The notes under the pieces: model-generated
What the model was told of the DNA's origin: nothing
The model's input: only the letters and a program-made list of their open reading frames with translations
The model's database searches: none
Shown: positions 23,215 through 32,722 of the stretch, piece after piece
Layout: each line of letters opens with the position of its first letter
Numbering within the stretch: position 1 is the stretch's first letter
NCBI GenBank assembly: GCA_016790515.1
Contig: JAEUOY010000058.1
Location: forward strand, 1-45,675
Reading direction: 5' to 3'
Length of the DNA: 45,675 nt
From: Burkholderiaceae bacterium
GTDB taxonomy: Bacteria > Pseudomonadota > Gammaproteobacteria > Burkholderiales > Burkholderiaceae_C
Translations under genes and position numbers: made by a program

Positions 23215-24330
23215 TCAGCGCGTCACGCCACGGGCCAGCGAAGCGACGGCGCGGCCCAGGTCGGCCGCATGCAGGTGTTCGGTCAGCCGCGCCAGCGCCG
23301 GCAGCTGCAGGTGGCTCTTCAGGTGGAAGAAGGCCTCGCTGTCGTCGCTGGCCGGATCACAGCTGTCCAGGTCGGTCAGGCCGCCGGTGGCCAGCCGCTC
23401 GCCCAGGCGGGCACACAGGTAGCCCAGCGCCGCCGGTGCCTGCCGGGCCGAAGCCTGCGGGCCGGCCGGCGTGACCAGCACGGCGTCGATCGCGGCCACG
23501 TCGTCGACGATGACCGCGGGCAGGTCCCACAGCTGCAGCAGCAGGCCGCCCAGCGCCGAGGCGCGCAGACCCAGCTGCGCCTGTTCGGCCTCGCTGCGCG
23601 CCAGCAGGTCGTCGGCCAGGGTCCAGCGGCAATTCGCGCGCGACATCATCGCCGCGCCGGCCATCGGCCCGAGGAACGACAGCACCACCTGGGTGACCAG
23701 CGCGCCCTGCGCCGGCAGGCCCAGCCTGGCGGACAGCCGGACGCACAGCTCGCTGGCCAGGGCGCTGGCCTGCGCGATGGTGTCGAACTGCCGGCGCAGC
23801 TCGGCGTTGCCGGGTTCGAACGAGGCCGTCATCAGCGCCTGCAGGCACAGCCCGCGCACGGTGTTCAGGCCGAGGAAGGTCACCGCCTGGCCCACGCTGT
23901 GGACCGGCTGTCGCAGGCCGTAGAAGGGCGCGTTGACGGTGGCCAGCACCTTGGCCGCGACATGGGCCTCGGCCATGATCAGTTCGCTCAGCTGGGCCGA
24001 ACTGGCCTGCTCGAGGAAGGCCGGCGAGGTCAGTTGCCGCAAGGCCGAAGGCGGCCGCGGGATGCGCCGCAGCTCGTCGGCCAGCCTCTGCTGCCGTTGC
24101 GCTGTCAGCTCGCCCAGCGCCAGCGGCCGAAAGGCGGCCAGGCGCGCCGGCAGCGGCTGCGGGTCGGGCACCGCCGTGGGCGGCTGCTGCGTTGCCGGCG
24201 CGGCCGGGCGGGCCGCCGGCAGGGCCGGGCGCGGCCGTGCGGCGCTGGCCGGCACGGCCTGCCTGGGCAGCAGCCACCAGGCCGCGGCGAAGGCGACGAC
24301 GACGGCCAGCGCCAGAACGACGAAGATCAC
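23215..24330 (-). CDS. Membrane-anchored HDOD domain protein
   Basis: A 371-residue protein with an N-terminal transmembrane helix ('IFVVLALAVVVAFAAAWWLL'), a Pro/Ala-rich linker and a C-terminal HDOD domain of about 220 residues. The domain shows 'RIPRPPSALRQL', 'LSELIMAEAHVAAKVLATVNAPFYGL' and 'SVGQAVTFLGLNTVRGLCLQALM'. HDOD domains are HD-related but usually lack phosphohydrolase residues and act in signalling and regulation; no HD metal motif is seen here. I use the GTG at 24330, which has GGGAG nine bases upstream; a GTG at 24372 would add 14 residues before the helix without a ribosome site. The anchoring suggests a membrane-linked signalling role. Confidence 0.88.
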   Translation of the reverse strand: MIFVVLALAVVVAFAAAWWLLPRQAVPASAARPRPALPAARPAAPATQQPPTAVPDPQPLPARLAAFRPLALGELTAQRQQRLADELRRIPRPPSALRQLTSPAFLEQASSAQLSELIMAEAHVAAKVLATVNAPFYGLRQPVHSVGQAVTFLGLNTVRGLCLQALMTASFEPGNAELRRQFDTIAQASALASELCVRLSARLGLPAQGALVTQVVLSFLGPMAGAAMMSRANCRWTLADDLLARSEAEQAQLGLRASALGGLLLQLWDLPAVIVDDVAAIDAVLVTPAGPQASARQAPAALGYLCARLGERLATGGLTDLDSCDPASDDSEAFFHLKSHLQLPALARLTEHLHAADLGRAVASLARGVTR

Positions 24331-24434
24331 GATGGCAGACTCCCGGAAAAGCAGAACCGCAGGGGTCGGCACGATGCCGGCGACACCGGGTTATCGGCGC
24401 CGGGCCGGCGGGTCTGAAGCCCCCGAGCGTGAAC

Positions 24435-25445
24435 TCAGACGGCAGCGTGAAGGTGGCAGGCCACCGATCGGCCAGCGCCCAGGTCGGCCAGCGGCGGATC
24501 GTCGCTGCGGCAGCGCGCCATTGCCTGCGCGCAGCGGGTGTGGAAGCGGCAGCCCGGCGGCGGACGCAGCGCACTGGGCACCTCGCCCTGCACGACGATG
24601 CGCCGGCGCTGCTTCTCGACCGCCGGGTCGGCCACCGGCACCGCCGACAGCAGCGCCTGGGTGTAGGGGTGCAGCGGCGCGCGGTACAGCTCGTCGCGGG
24701 GCGCGACCTCGACGATGCGGCCCAGGTACATCACCGCGACGCGGCGGCTGAGGTGGCGCACCACCGCCAGGTCGTGGGCGATGAACAGGTAGGCCAGGCC
24801 CAGGCGCTCCTGCAGCGCCTGCAGCACGTTGACGACCTGGGCCTGGATCGACACGTCCAGCGCCGAGACCGGCTCGTCGCAGATGATCAGGCTGGGCTCG
24901 AGCGCCAGCGCGCGGGCGATGCCGATGCGCTGGCGCTGGCCGCCGGAGAACTCGTGCGGGTAGCGCTCGGCCATGTCGGGCAGCAGGCCGACGGTCGTCA
25001 GCAGCGCGGCGACGCGGTCTTGGTACTCGCCGCGGTGGCCGTCCAGCCCATGCACCTGCAGCGGCTCGCCGACCAGGTCGCGCACCTTCATGCGCGGGTT
25101 CAGCGAGCCGTACGGGTCCTGGTAGACCATCTGCATGCGGCGGCGGAAGGTGCCGGTGCGCGCCTGCTGTTGGGTGATGTCCTGGCCCTCGAAGACGATG
25201 CGCCCGCGCGTCACGGGCTGCATGCGCAGCACCGCCAGCCCGGTGGTGCTCTTGCCGCAGCCGCTCTCGCCGACCAGGCCCAGCGTCTCGCCGGCGGCCA
25301 GCGTGAAGCTCACGCCGTCGACCGCCTTGACCACCCCGGCCGAACGGCGCAGCAGGCCGGCCCCCGGCAGCGGGAAGTGCACCTGCAGGTCCTCGACGCG
25401 CAGCAGTTCGGCGCCGTGCGAGGGGGGGGCTGGGTCAGGCGGCAT
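24435..25445 (-). CDS. Peptide-type ABC transporter ATP-binding protein (DppF/OppF-like)
   Basis: A 336-residue nucleotide-binding subunit and last gene of the importer operon. It has Walker [10 protein letters not shown], signature 'EFSGGQRQR', Walker B '[12 protein letters not shown]' and a His switch in '[11 protein letters not shown]'. The C-terminal oligopeptide-transporter extension holds a Cys pattern CX5CX6CX17C ('[15 protein letters not shown]...CH'), which in related Dpp/Opp NBDs has been linked to [4Fe-4S] binding. It overlaps the preceding NBD gene by 11 bases. It pairs with that subunit to form an asymmetric ATPase for the two permeases. Confidence 0.94.
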   Translation of the reverse strand: MPPDPAPPSHGAELLRVEDLQVHFPLPGAGLLRRSAGVVKAVDGVSFTLAAGETLGLVGESGCGKSTTGLAVLRMQPVTRGRIVFEGQDITQQQARTGTFRRRMQMVYQDPYGSLNPRMKVRDLVGEPLQVHGLDGHRGEYQDRVAALLTTVGLLPDMAERYPHEFSGGQRQRIGIARALALEPSLIICDEPVSALDVSIQAQVVNVLQALQERLGLAYLFIAHDLAVVRHLSRRVAVMYLGRIVEVAPRDELYRAPLHPYTQALLSAVPVADPAVEKQRRRIVVQGEVPSALRPPPGCRFHTRCAQAMARCRSDDPPLADLGAGRSVACHLHAAV

Positions 25446-26409
25446 CGTGGTGGCAGGCGCTCAGGTGCTGCGGCAGAACCGCGCGCAGCAGCGGCCGCTG
25501 CGTGGTGCAGGCGGCATCGGCGCGCTGGCAGCGCGGCGCGAAGGCGCAGCCGGCGGGCAGCCGGGCCAGGTCGGGCGGCTGGCCGGCGATCGGCACCAGC
25601 GGCTGTCCGGCGCTGCTGTCGAGCCGCGGGATCGAGGCCAGCAGGCCGCGGGTGTAGGGGTGGCGCGGCCGGGCGTACAGCGCGTCGGCGGCGGCCTGCT
25701 CGACGATGCGCCCGCCGTACATCACCGCGACATGGTCGGCATAGCGCGCGACCACGCCCAGGTCGTGGGTGATCAGGATCAGCGCGGCGCCGGTCTCGGC
25801 GGTCAGCGCCTTCAGCAGGTCGAGGATCTGCGCCTGCACCGTGACGTCCAGCGCGGTGGTCGGCTCGTCGGCGATGATCAGCTTCGGGCTGCAGGCCAGT
25901 GCCATCGCGATCATCGTGCGCTGGCGCATGCCGCCCGAGTACTGGTGCGGGTAGGTCTGCAGCCGGCTCGCCGCGTCGGGGATGCGCACCTTGCCGAGCA
26001 GGCCCTTGGCCAGCTCGAAGGCCTCGCGCCAGGGCTTGCCGCGGTGCACGTTGGTCGGCTCGGCGACCTGCAGGCCGACGGTCAGCGCCGGGTTCAGCGA
26101 GCTCATCGGCTCCTGGAAGATCATCGCGATGCGGTCGCCGCGGATGTCGCGCATCTGCGCTTCGCCGAGCTTCAGCAGGTCCTGGCCCTCGAACAGGATC
26201 TGTCCGCCGGTGATGCGCCCCGGCGGGTTCGGGATCAGCCGCATCAGCGACATCGCGGTCACGCTCTTGCCCGATCCCGATTCGCCGACGATCGCCAGCG
26301 TCTGGCCGGCGGCGACACTGAACGAGACGTCGTCGACGGCGGTCAGCTCGCCGCGCTCGGTGCGAAACCGCGTCGTCAGGCCCTTGACGTCGAGCAGCGG
26401 CTGCGCCAT
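25435..26409 (-). CDS. Peptide-type ABC transporter ATP-binding protein (DppD/OppD-like)
   Basis: A 324-residue nucleotide-binding subunit. It has Walker [10 protein letters not shown], signature 'YSGGMRQR', Walker B '[12 protein letters not shown]' and '[12 protein letters not shown]'. The C-terminal extension repeats the partner's Cys pattern CX5CX6CX17C ('[15 protein letters not shown]...CH'). The ATG at 26409 lies 2 bases from the end of the binding-protein gene, and its 3' end overlaps the next NBD gene by 11 bases. A long frame continues upstream through the binding-protein gene but is only a shadow there. Confidence 0.94.
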   Translation of the reverse strand: MAQPLLDVKGLTTRFRTERGELTAVDDVSFSVAAGQTLAIVGESGSGKSVTAMSLMRLIPNPPGRITGGQILFEGQDLLKLGEAQMRDIRGDRIAMIFQEPMSSLNPALTVGLQVAEPTNVHRGKPWREAFELAKGLLGKVRIPDAASRLQTYPHQYSGGMRQRTMIAMALACSPKLIIADEPTTALDVTVQAQILDLLKALTAETGAALILITHDLGVVARYADHVAVMYGGRIVEQAAADALYARPRHPYTRGLLASIPRLDSSAGQPLVPIAGQPPDLARLPAGCAFAPRCQRADAACTTQRPLLRAVLPQHLSACHHDAA

Positions 26410-26411
26410 GC

Positions 26412-28112
26412 CTAGAAGCCCATTTTCTTCTTCATGTCCTGGTCGACCCAGATCCGGGCATGGATCGGCCCCGGCCGCTCGGCGCCGGCGCGCAGTTCGC
26501 CGCCGTAGTTCTTCACCCAGGGCCACCAGGCGGTGTAGGCGTAGGCGGTGGGCAGCCACAGGTGGGGCGCCTTCTCGAGGATCTCGCGCGTCATCAGCCG
26601 CACCTTGACCTGGCGGATGCGCTCGTCGGGCTCGGCGTAGACCTCGGCCATTTTTTTGTCGAACTCGGGGTCGGCGTACTGCGACGGGTTCCAGGTCTGC
26701 TTGGTGACGAAGGCCTTGCGCAGCGAGGTCGTCGGGTTGGTGTGGCCGAGGAACATGTAGTAGCCCGGCGCATTGGTCTTGGTCGTCATTGCCGACAGGT
26801 AGGCCGGGTACTCCATGACCTGGATCTCCAGCTTCACGCCCACCTTGGCCAGGTAGGCGGCGACCATCGTCAGCAGGTCCTGGTCGAGGCTGGCCGAGCT
26901 GATCTGGGTCTTGAAGCTGAAGCCGTTGGGGTAGCCGGCCTCGGCCAGCAGCTGCTTGGCCTTGGCCGGGTTGTAGCTGAACAGCTCCTTGACCGAATCG
27001 GGCATCGCCGACAGCGGCTCGTAGTAGCCGGCGTAGTCGGGGTGCATCGGGTAGGCCAGCAGCTCGGCATTGCCGCCGAAGTAGCTCTTGATGATCTCGG
27101 GCTTGTTCACCGCCATGTTCAGCGCCCGGCGCACGCGCAGGTCGTCGAACGGCTTGGTGTCGGTGCGCAGCGCGATGAAGTTGCCGCCCATCGCCAGGTA
27201 GCGGTTCCACTGCAGCTTGGGCGCGCTCTTCTTCAGCTCGTCGACCGCGCTCCAGCGCACCGCCTCCATCACGTCGATCTTGCCGGTGCGCAGCGCCGTC
27301 AGCGCGGTGGCCTCGTCCTTGATGAAGCGGTAGGTGATGCTGTCGGCGAAAGGCAGCTTGTAGGCCTGGCCGCCGATCTTCTCGCTGTCCCAGTAGTTCG
27401 GGTTCTTCTTGAAGCTCAGCGCGTTGCCGGCGACGTAGTTGTCGATCGAGTACGGCCCGGTGCCGTTGGCCTTCTTCCAGTCCTTGGCGCCGGCCTCGAC
27501 CACCTCCTTGGGCACGATCGCCGAGTAGTAGCCCCAGCCGAAGCGGTAGTCGTACTCGGCGTTGTAGCTCTTGAAGCCGATCACCACGGTGTGCTTGCCG
27601 GTGGCCTCGACCTTGTCGACATGGTCGAAGTAGGTCGGGATCTTCTTCGGGCTCTTGTCGTAGCGGTTGTAGCTGTAGACCACGTCCTCGGCGGTCAGCT
27701 CGCGCGCGGCCATCACGCCTTCCTTGGCCGGGAACATCACGCCCTTGCGCAGCTGCACCTCGAGGCGCAGCGGGTTCTGCTTGAGCTCCCACTTCTCGGC
27801 CAGCTCGCCGCGCAGCGCGTCGGGTGCCAGCCAGGCGTCGGGCACGAAGCTGTACTTGCCGCCCTTGCGCCTGCTCTTGTCGAGGTCGGCAACGAACAGC
27901 GATTCGTAGGTCAGCCCGGTGTCCTGGTTGAGCTTCCAAGGCCAGTCGGCGATGTCGAAGGACAGCGGCGAGACGGTGTAGTAGACGTTGGCGATGCTCA
28001 GCGCACCGCCGTACTGCGGCTTCTCGGCCTGCGCCGAGGCCGCTCCGGCGGCGGCCAGCAGGGCCAGGGCGGCCAGCCATGCGGCCGGGCGGGGAGTCTT
28101 CGGGTGTGCCAT
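26412..28112 (-). CDS. Extracellular solute-binding protein, family 5 (peptide/nickel type)
   Basis: A 566-residue periplasmic binding protein. The Sec signal peptide is clear ('WLAALALLAAAGAASAQA'). The mature part has SBP family 5 features ('YESLFVADLD', 'LEVQLRKGVMFPAKEGVMAARELTAEDVVYSYNRY', 'NGTGPYSIDNYVAGNALSFKKNPNYW'). It captures the substrate for the importer and determines specificity, which the sequence does not reveal; oligopeptides, dipeptides, sugars or opine-like compounds are all known in this family. It sits between the second permease and the NBDs, so the gene order is permease-permease-binding protein-NBD-NBD. Confidence 0.94.
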   Translation of the reverse strand: MAHPKTPRPAAWLAALALLAAAGAASAQAEKPQYGGALSIANVYYTVSPLSFDIADWPWKLNQDTGLTYESLFVADLDKSRRKGGKYSFVPDAWLAPDALRGELAEKWELKQNPLRLEVQLRKGVMFPAKEGVMAARELTAEDVVYSYNRYDKSPKKIPTYFDHVDKVEATGKHTVVIGFKSYNAEYDYRFGWGYYSAIVPKEVVEAGAKDWKKANGTGPYSIDNYVAGNALSFKKNPNYWDSEKIGGQAYKLPFADSITYRFIKDEATALTALRTGKIDVMEAVRWSAVDELKKSAPKLQWNRYLAMGGNFIALRTDTKPFDDLRVRRALNMAVNKPEIIKSYFGGNAELLAYPMHPDYAGYYEPLSAMPDSVKELFSYNPAKAKQLLAEAGYPNGFSFKTQISSASLDQDLLTMVAAYLAKVGVKLEIQVMEYPAYLSAMTTKTNAPGYYMFLGHTNPTTSLRKAFVTKQTWNPSQYADPEFDKKMAEVYAEPDERIRQVKVRLMTREILEKAPHLWLPTAYAYTAWWPWVKNYGGELRAGAERPGPIHARIWVDQDMKKKMGF

Positions 28113-28163
28113 GCGGTCTCCTTCATCGGGCCCCGGTCGGGCCGTTCTCCGGTCGTGGGGAAA

Positions 28164-29045
28164 TCAGCGGCTGCCGCGCATGCGCGGGTCGAGCAGGTCG
28201 CGCAGCGCGTCGCCGAACACGTTGGTGGCGTAGACCACCGCGGTCAGGCACAGCCCCGGCGCCAGCGCCAGCCAGGGGCCCTGGAACATGTAGGTGCGGC
28301 CGCTGCCCGACAGCATCGAGCCCCAGGTCGGCGCCGGCGGCGGCACGCCCAGGCCGAGGAAGGACAGCCCCGATTCGGCCAGGATCACCGTGCCGACCCG
28401 GGTCGTGAACAGCACGATGATCGGCGGCATCACGTTGGGCAGCACATGCTTCCAGAGGATGCGCGGCCAGGCCGCGCCGATCGACTGCGCCGCGTGCACG
28501 TACATGTGCTCGCGCACCGACACCACTGCCGAGCGCACGATGCGCGAACCGCCGATGCCCAGCAGCAGCCCAAGCGTGCCGATGATCTGCGGCATGCCCG
28601 GGCCCAGCACCGAGACGACGACGATCAGCACGATCAGGTCGGGAAAGCTCATCCAGGCGTCGACCACGCGCTGCACCGCCATGTCGATCCTGCCGCCGAA
28701 GTAGCCGCTGAAGATGCCCACGAGCGCCGAGATCAGCGTCGCCAGCAGCGCGGCGCTGCAGCCGATGATCACCGACAGCTGCGCGCCGTGCAGGCAGCGC
28801 GACAGCACGTCGCGGCCCAGGTTGTCGGTGCCGAACCAGTGCGCGGCGCTGGGTGCCTGCAGCCGGTCCAGCGGCGCGATCTCGTTGAAGCCGTAGGGGC
28901 TGATCACGTCGACCAGCAGGCCGCAGGCGAGGAACAGCCCCAGTACCACGGCGCCGGCCGCGCCAAGCGGCTTGTCGCGCCACAGCCGAGCGAAGAAGCC
29001 ATTGCGGCGCGGCTGGGCGGGGTTCATCGGCAGCACGGCGCTCAT
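28164..29045 (-). CDS. Peptide-type ABC transporter permease (DppC/OppC-like)
   Basis: A 293-residue permease with the DppC-type layout: an N-terminal cytoplasmic stretch, one helix ('AAGAVVLGLFLACGLLVDV'), then a periplasmic segment with 'HWFGTDNLGRDVLSR', a hallmark of the family. Five more helices follow, and the coupling EAA-like loop lies around 'HAAQSIGAAWPRILWKHVLPN'. The ATG at 29045 overlaps the stop of the first permease gene in ATGA, which supports translational coupling. The 51-bp gap before the binding-protein gene is the longest in the operon. Confidence 0.94.
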   Translation of the reverse strand: MSAVLPMNPAQPRRNGFFARLWRDKPLGAAGAVVLGLFLACGLLVDVISPYGFNEIAPLDRLQAPSAAHWFGTDNLGRDVLSRCLHGAQLSVIIGCSAALLATLISALVGIFSGYFGGRIDMAVQRVVDAWMSFPDLIVLIVVVSVLGPGMPQIIGTLGLLLGIGGSRIVRSAVVSVREHMYVHAAQSIGAAWPRILWKHVLPNVMPPIIVLFTTRVGTVILAESGLSFLGLGVPPPAPTWGSMLSGSGRTYMFQGPWLALAPGLCLTAVVYATNVFGDALRDLLDPRMRGSR

Positions 29046-29998
29046 CGCAACCTCACCTTGGGGTCGAGCAGCCCGTAGCTCAGGTCGACCACCAGGTTGA
29101 TCAGCATCACCGCGACGCCGACGACCAGGAAGACGCCGGTGATGATCGGGTAGTCGCGCTGCTGCACCGCCTCGAGCAGCAGCAGGCCCATGCCGGGGAT
29201 CACGAAGATCTGCTCGATGATCACCGCGCCGCCGATCAGCAGCGGTGCCTGCAGGCCGACCAGCGTGATGACCGGGATCATCGCGTTGCGCAGCGCGTGG
29301 CGCACGATCACCAGCCGCTCGCTCAGGCCCTTGGCCCAGGCGGTGCGGATGTAGTCCTGGCGCAGCACCTCGAGCATCATCGTGCGCGTCAGCCGCATCG
29401 TGATCGCCGACAGCGCCGCGCCGAGCACGATGCCCGGCAGCAGCATCTGCTGCAGGTTGCGTGCCGGCGCCTCGAAGAAGCCCACGTGCTCGACCGACGG
29501 CGACCAGCCCCACCAGATCGACGGGAACACCACCACCATCGTGCCGAGCCAGAAGCTGGGCACCGCCAGCAGCAGGATCGAGAAGCTGCGCGCCAGGTAG
29601 TCGCCGGTGGTGTCCTGCCGCACCGCCGAGTAGACGCCGATCGGCAGCGCGATGATCAGCCCGACGACCAGCGCGATCGCCCCCAGCTCGAAGGTGACCG
29701 GCAGCCGCGCCAGCAACTGCTGGGCGACCGGCGTGCCCTGCCACAGCGAATGCCCCAGGTCGCCGTGCAGCACGATCGCCGAGACCCAGACCAGGTACTG
29801 CTGCCACATCGGCTTGTCCAGGCCCAGCGCGGCGATCACCTGCTCGCGCGTCTTGGCGTCGGCCGAGACGTCGTTCTGGCTGAGCATCAGGTCGATCACG
29901 TCGCCCGGGATCAGCCGGACGGTGACGAACACGATGATGCTGGCCAGCACCAGCGTGGGCAGCAGCGCCAGCAGGCGGCGCAGCACGTAGCCGCGCAT
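29042..29998 (-). CDS. Peptide-type ABC transporter permease (DppB/OppB-like)
   Basis: A 318-residue permease and first gene of the importer operon. It begins with a typical DppB N-terminus ('MRGYVLRRLLALLPTLVLASIIVF'), then 'LIPGDVIDLML' and the family 'DLGHSLW' stretch. Five further helices surround the EAA-like loop 'YIRTAWAKGLSERLVIVRHALRN'. I placed the start at 29998, with GGAG four bases upstream. The frame is open to 30142 but the extra residues are Arg-rich and would run into the intergenic control region. It pairs with the second permease. Confidence 0.94.
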   Translation of the reverse strand: MRGYVLRRLLALLPTLVLASIIVFVTVRLIPGDVIDLMLSQNDVSADAKTREQVIAALGLDKPMWQQYLVWVSAIVLHGDLGHSLWQGTPVAQQLLARLPVTFELGAIALVVGLIIALPIGVYSAVRQDTTGDYLARSFSILLLAVPSFWLGTMVVVFPSIWWGWSPSVEHVGFFEAPARNLQQMLLPGIVLGAALSAITMRLTRTMMLEVLRQDYIRTAWAKGLSERLVIVRHALRNAMIPVITLVGLQAPLLIGGAVIIEQIFVIPGMGLLLLEAVQQRDYPIITGVFLVVGVAVMLINLVVDLSYGLLDPKVRLR

Positions 29999-30118
29999 CA
30001 GGCCAGGCTCCGCAGCGGTGGGGGCAGGGGTGGCAACAAGGGCTCGTCTCCTTGCCGCGCGGCGTCCGTTGCGCCGCCGGTCGGCGCGATGATGCCCCGA
30101 TCTAGAAGCCGAGGTACG

Positions 30119-30147
30119 TTCTCGTTTTCCCCTAGTCAACACGAGAA
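30119..30147. promoter_or_regulatory. Inverted repeat between the importer and beta-oxidation operons
   Basis: Arms of 10 bp (TTCTCGTTTT at 30119-30128, AACACGAGAA at 30138-30147) match at 9 of 10 positions around a 9-bp centre. On the minus strand a TTGACT (30139-30134), 5 of 6 to the -35 consensus, overlaps the repeat, with a poor -10 (TACCTC) 17 bp on. A regulator bound here would control the importer operon and perhaps the divergent operon. A further palindrome, TTTCGAAA, lies at 30169-30176. Functions are inferred. Confidence 0.45.
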
Positions 30148-30183
30148 GCCGCCGAGCTTTTCATCACTTTTCGAAAGAAGGGT

Positions 30184-30211
30184 TTGCAGGCGCGGGGCCT
30201 TCTGCTACGCT
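30184..30211 (+). promoter_or_regulatory. Candidate promoter of the beta-oxidation operon
   Basis: TTGCAG at 30184-30189 (4 of 6 to -35) is followed after 16 bp by TACGCT at 30206-30211, with a TG two bases before it as in extended -10 elements. It lies 38 bp before the first ATG and just after the palindrome TTTCGAAA. The match is modest. Confidence 0.35.
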
Positions 30212-30248
30212 CCTATCCCGCGCCGCAGCAAAGCCCAGGAGTGCCCGC

Positions 30249-31505
30249 ATGAACTTCACGATGTCGGACAAGCAGCAGTACTGGCGCGACCGCGTCGTCG
30301 CCTTCATGAACGAGCACATCTACCCCGCCGTGCCGGTGTACGAGGCCCAGATGAAGGCCTTCGGCAACGATCGCTGGCAGGCGGTGCCGGTGCTCGAGGA
30401 ACTGAAGGCCAAGGCCAAGCCGGCCGGGCTGTGGAACCTGTTCCTGCCCGACGATTCGCTGCCCGCCAACAGCCCCTGGCGCGGCGCCGGGCTGACCAAT
30501 TTGGAATACGCGGTCTGTGCCGAGGAGATGGGCAAAGTCAGCTTCGCGTCCGAGGCCTTCAACTGCTCGGCGCCCGACACCGGCAACATGGAGGTGCTGG
30601 CGCGCTACGGCACGCCCGAGCAGCAGGAGCGCTGGCTGCAGCCGCTGCTGGCCGGCGAGATGCGCTCGGCCTTCCTGATGACCGAGCCCGAGGTCGCGTC
30701 GTCGGACGCCACCAACATCCAGACCTCGATCCGCCGTGAATCGTCGAGTTCGGGCGACCACTACGTGATCAATGGCCGCAAGTGGTGGTCGTCGGGGCTG
30801 GGCGACCCGCGCTGCAAGATCGCGATCCTGATGGGCAAGACCAACCCGGATGCGCCGATGCACGCCCAGCAGTCGCAGATCCTGGTGCCCACCGACGCCC
30901 CGGGCCTCGAGATCGTGCGCATGCTGCCGGTCTTCGGTTACGACGACGCGCCGCACGGCCATGCCGAGGTGATCCTGAAGGACGTCCGGGTGCCGGCGAG
31001 CAACCTGCTGCTCGGCGAGGGCCGCGGCTTCGAGATCGCGCAAGGCCGGCTCGGGCCGGGCCGCATCCACCACTGCATGCGCAGCATCGGCTCGGCCGAG
31101 GTGGCGCTCGAGCAGATGGTCAAGCGCCTGCAGTCGCGGGTGGCCTTCGGCAAGCGGGTGGCCGACCAGTCGGTGTGGGAGCAGCGCGTCGCCGAGGCGC
31201 GCATCGACATCGAGATGGCGCGCCTGCTGTGCCTGAAGGCCGCCGACATGATGGACAAGGTCGGCAACAAGGTCGCCAAGGCCGAGATCGCGATGATCAA
31301 GGTGGCGGCGCCGCGCGTGGCGCTGAAGGTCATCGACATGGCGATCCAGGCCTTCGGCGGCGCCGGCGTGACCACCGACCCGGGTCTGGCCAAGCGCTAC
31401 GCCAGCATGCGCACGCTGCGGCTGGCCGACGGGCCCGACGAGGTGCACTGCCGCACGATCGCCAAGATCGAATACGGCAAGTACAGGGCGCCGAAGGCGG
31501 CCTGA
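30249..31505 (+). CDS. Acyl-CoA dehydrogenase family protein (ACAD10/11-like)
   Basis: A 418-residue flavoprotein, first gene of the plus-strand beta-oxidation operon, with AGGAG seven bases upstream. ACAD features are clear: '[16 protein letters not shown]' before the central beta domain, '[12 protein letters not shown]', '[37 protein letters not shown]', and the C-terminal '[34 protein letters not shown]'. The last motif, with an acidic residue at the catalytic-base position, and the length match the ACAD10/11-like subgroup, which often acts on long or unusual acyl chains. It oxidises acyl-CoA to enoyl-CoA using FAD. Two further ACAD genes follow. Confidence 0.94.
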   Translation: MNFTMSDKQQYWRDRVVAFMNEHIYPAVPVYEAQMKAFGNDRWQAVPVLEELKAKAKPAGLWNLFLPDDSLPANSPWRGAGLTNLEYAVCAEEMGKVSFASEAFNCSAPDTGNMEVLARYGTPEQQERWLQPLLAGEMRSAFLMTEPEVASSDATNIQTSIRRESSSSGDHYVINGRKWWSSGLGDPRCKIAILMGKTNPDAPMHAQQSQILVPTDAPGLEIVRMLPVFGYDDAPHGHAEVILKDVRVPASNLLLGEGRGFEIAQGRLGPGRIHHCMRSIGSAEVALEQMVKRLQSRVAFGKRVADQSVWEQRVAEARIDIEMARLLCLKAADMMDKVGNKVAKAEIAMIKVAAPRVALKVIDMAIQAFGGAGVTTDPGLAKRYASMRTLRLADGPDEVHCRTIAKIEYGKYRAPKAA

Positions 31506-31517
31506 AGGAGCCCCCGC

Positions 31518-32720
31518 ATGGCCGCTACCGTCGACGCCACCCCCGAACTCGCCGCCTTCCGCGAGGAAGCCCGTGCCTGGCTGATCGCCCACTGCCCGGC
31601 CGAGATGCGGCAACCGATGCGCAGCGAGGACGAGATCTGCTGGGGTGGCCGCCGCTTCAAGTTCAGTTCGCCGGCGCAGAAGCAGTGGCTGGAGGTGATG
31701 GCCGCGCGCGGCTGGACCGTGCCGACCTGGGCCCGGGACTACGGCGGCGCCGGGCTGTCGAGCCTTCAGGCCAAGATCCTGGCGCAGGAGATGCGCGCGC
31801 TGAACTGCCGGCCGCCGCTGCAGAGCTTCGGCATCTGGATGCTGGGCCCGGCGCTGCTGAAGTTCGGCACCGAGGCGCAGAAGCTCGAGCACCTGCCGAA
31901 GATCGCCCGCGGCGAGATCCGCTGGTGCCAGGGCTACAGCGAGCCGAACGCCGGCAGCGACCTGGCCTCGCTGGCCACCCGTGCCGAAGACAAGGGCGAC
32001 CACTTCATCGTCAACGGCCAGAAGATCTGGACCAGCTACGCCGACCAGGCCGACTGGATCTTCTGCCTGGTGCGCACCGACACCGCGACCAAGCACAACG
32101 GCATCAGCTTCGTGCTGTTCGACATGGCCAGCCCGGGCGTCAGCACCCAACCGATCCTGCTGATCTCGGGCAAGAGCCCGTTCTGCGAGACCTTCTTCGA
32201 CAACGTGCGGGTCGACAAGCGCAACCTGGTCGGCACGCTCAACAAGGGTTGGGACGTCGCGAAATACCTGCTGGCCCACGAGCGCGAGATGATCGGCTCG
32301 ATCGGCGACCGCGCGGCGGCCAGGCCGATCGGCCAGCAGGCGGCCGAGGCGATCGGGCTGGACGCCGCCGGCCGGCTGGCCGACCCGCTGCTGCGCGCGC
32401 AGATCGCCGAGTTCGAGGCCGACGAGGCGGCCTTCCGGCTGGCGATGGAGCGTGCCGGCGACCTGGCCCGCGCGAAGCAGGCGCATCCGGCGATGTCGTC
32501 GATGCTGAAGTACTACGGCGCCGAGCTGAACAAGCGGCGCTGGGAACTGATGATGGCGATCCACGGCGCCGACGCGCTGGAGTGGGAGAGCGAGCGATCG
32601 CGCCACGGCGACCGGGCCCGCACCTGGCTGCGCACCAAGGCCAATTCGATCGAGGGCGGCACCAGCGAGGTGCAGCTGAACATCGTCGCCAAGCGCATCC
32701 TCGAACTTCCCGGAGCCTGA
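31518..32720 (+). CDS. Acyl-CoA dehydrogenase, large-subunit type (PimC-like)
   Basis: A 400-residue ACAD. Visible marks are 'GWTVPTWARDYGGAGLS', 'CQGYSEPNAGSDLASLATRAE', 'FIVNGQKIWTSYADQADWIF' and, near the C-terminus, 'SIEGGTSEVQLNIVAKRIL', where the catalytic/FAD 'EGT' stretch is retained. The overall pattern resembles the large subunit of pimeloyl-CoA-type dehydrogenases as I recall them. It starts 12 bases after the previous gene, with GGAG in the spacer, and the next ACAD starts 2 bases after its stop. It likely forms a heteromer with that protein. Confidence 0.93.
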   Translation: MAATVDATPELAAFREEARAWLIAHCPAEMRQPMRSEDEICWGGRRFKFSSPAQKQWLEVMAARGWTVPTWARDYGGAGLSSLQAKILAQEMRALNCRPPLQSFGIWMLGPALLKFGTEAQKLEHLPKIARGEIRWCQGYSEPNAGSDLASLATRAEDKGDHFIVNGQKIWTSYADQADWIFCLVRTDTATKHNGISFVLFDMASPGVSTQPILLISGKSPFCETFFDNVRVDKRNLVGTLNKGWDVAKYLLAHEREMIGSIGDRAAARPIGQQAAEAIGLDAAGRLADPLLRAQIAEFEADEAAFRLAMERAGDLARAKQAHPAMSSMLKYYGAELNKRRWELMMAIHGADALEWESERSRHGDRARTWLRTKANSIEGGTSEVQLNIVAKRILELPGA

Positions 32721-32722
32721 AC

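Noticed and set aside
26460-29078. 872-residue plus-strand ORF opposite the importer operon
   Set aside because: Same compositional shadow effect; the minus-strand importer genes are unmistakable.
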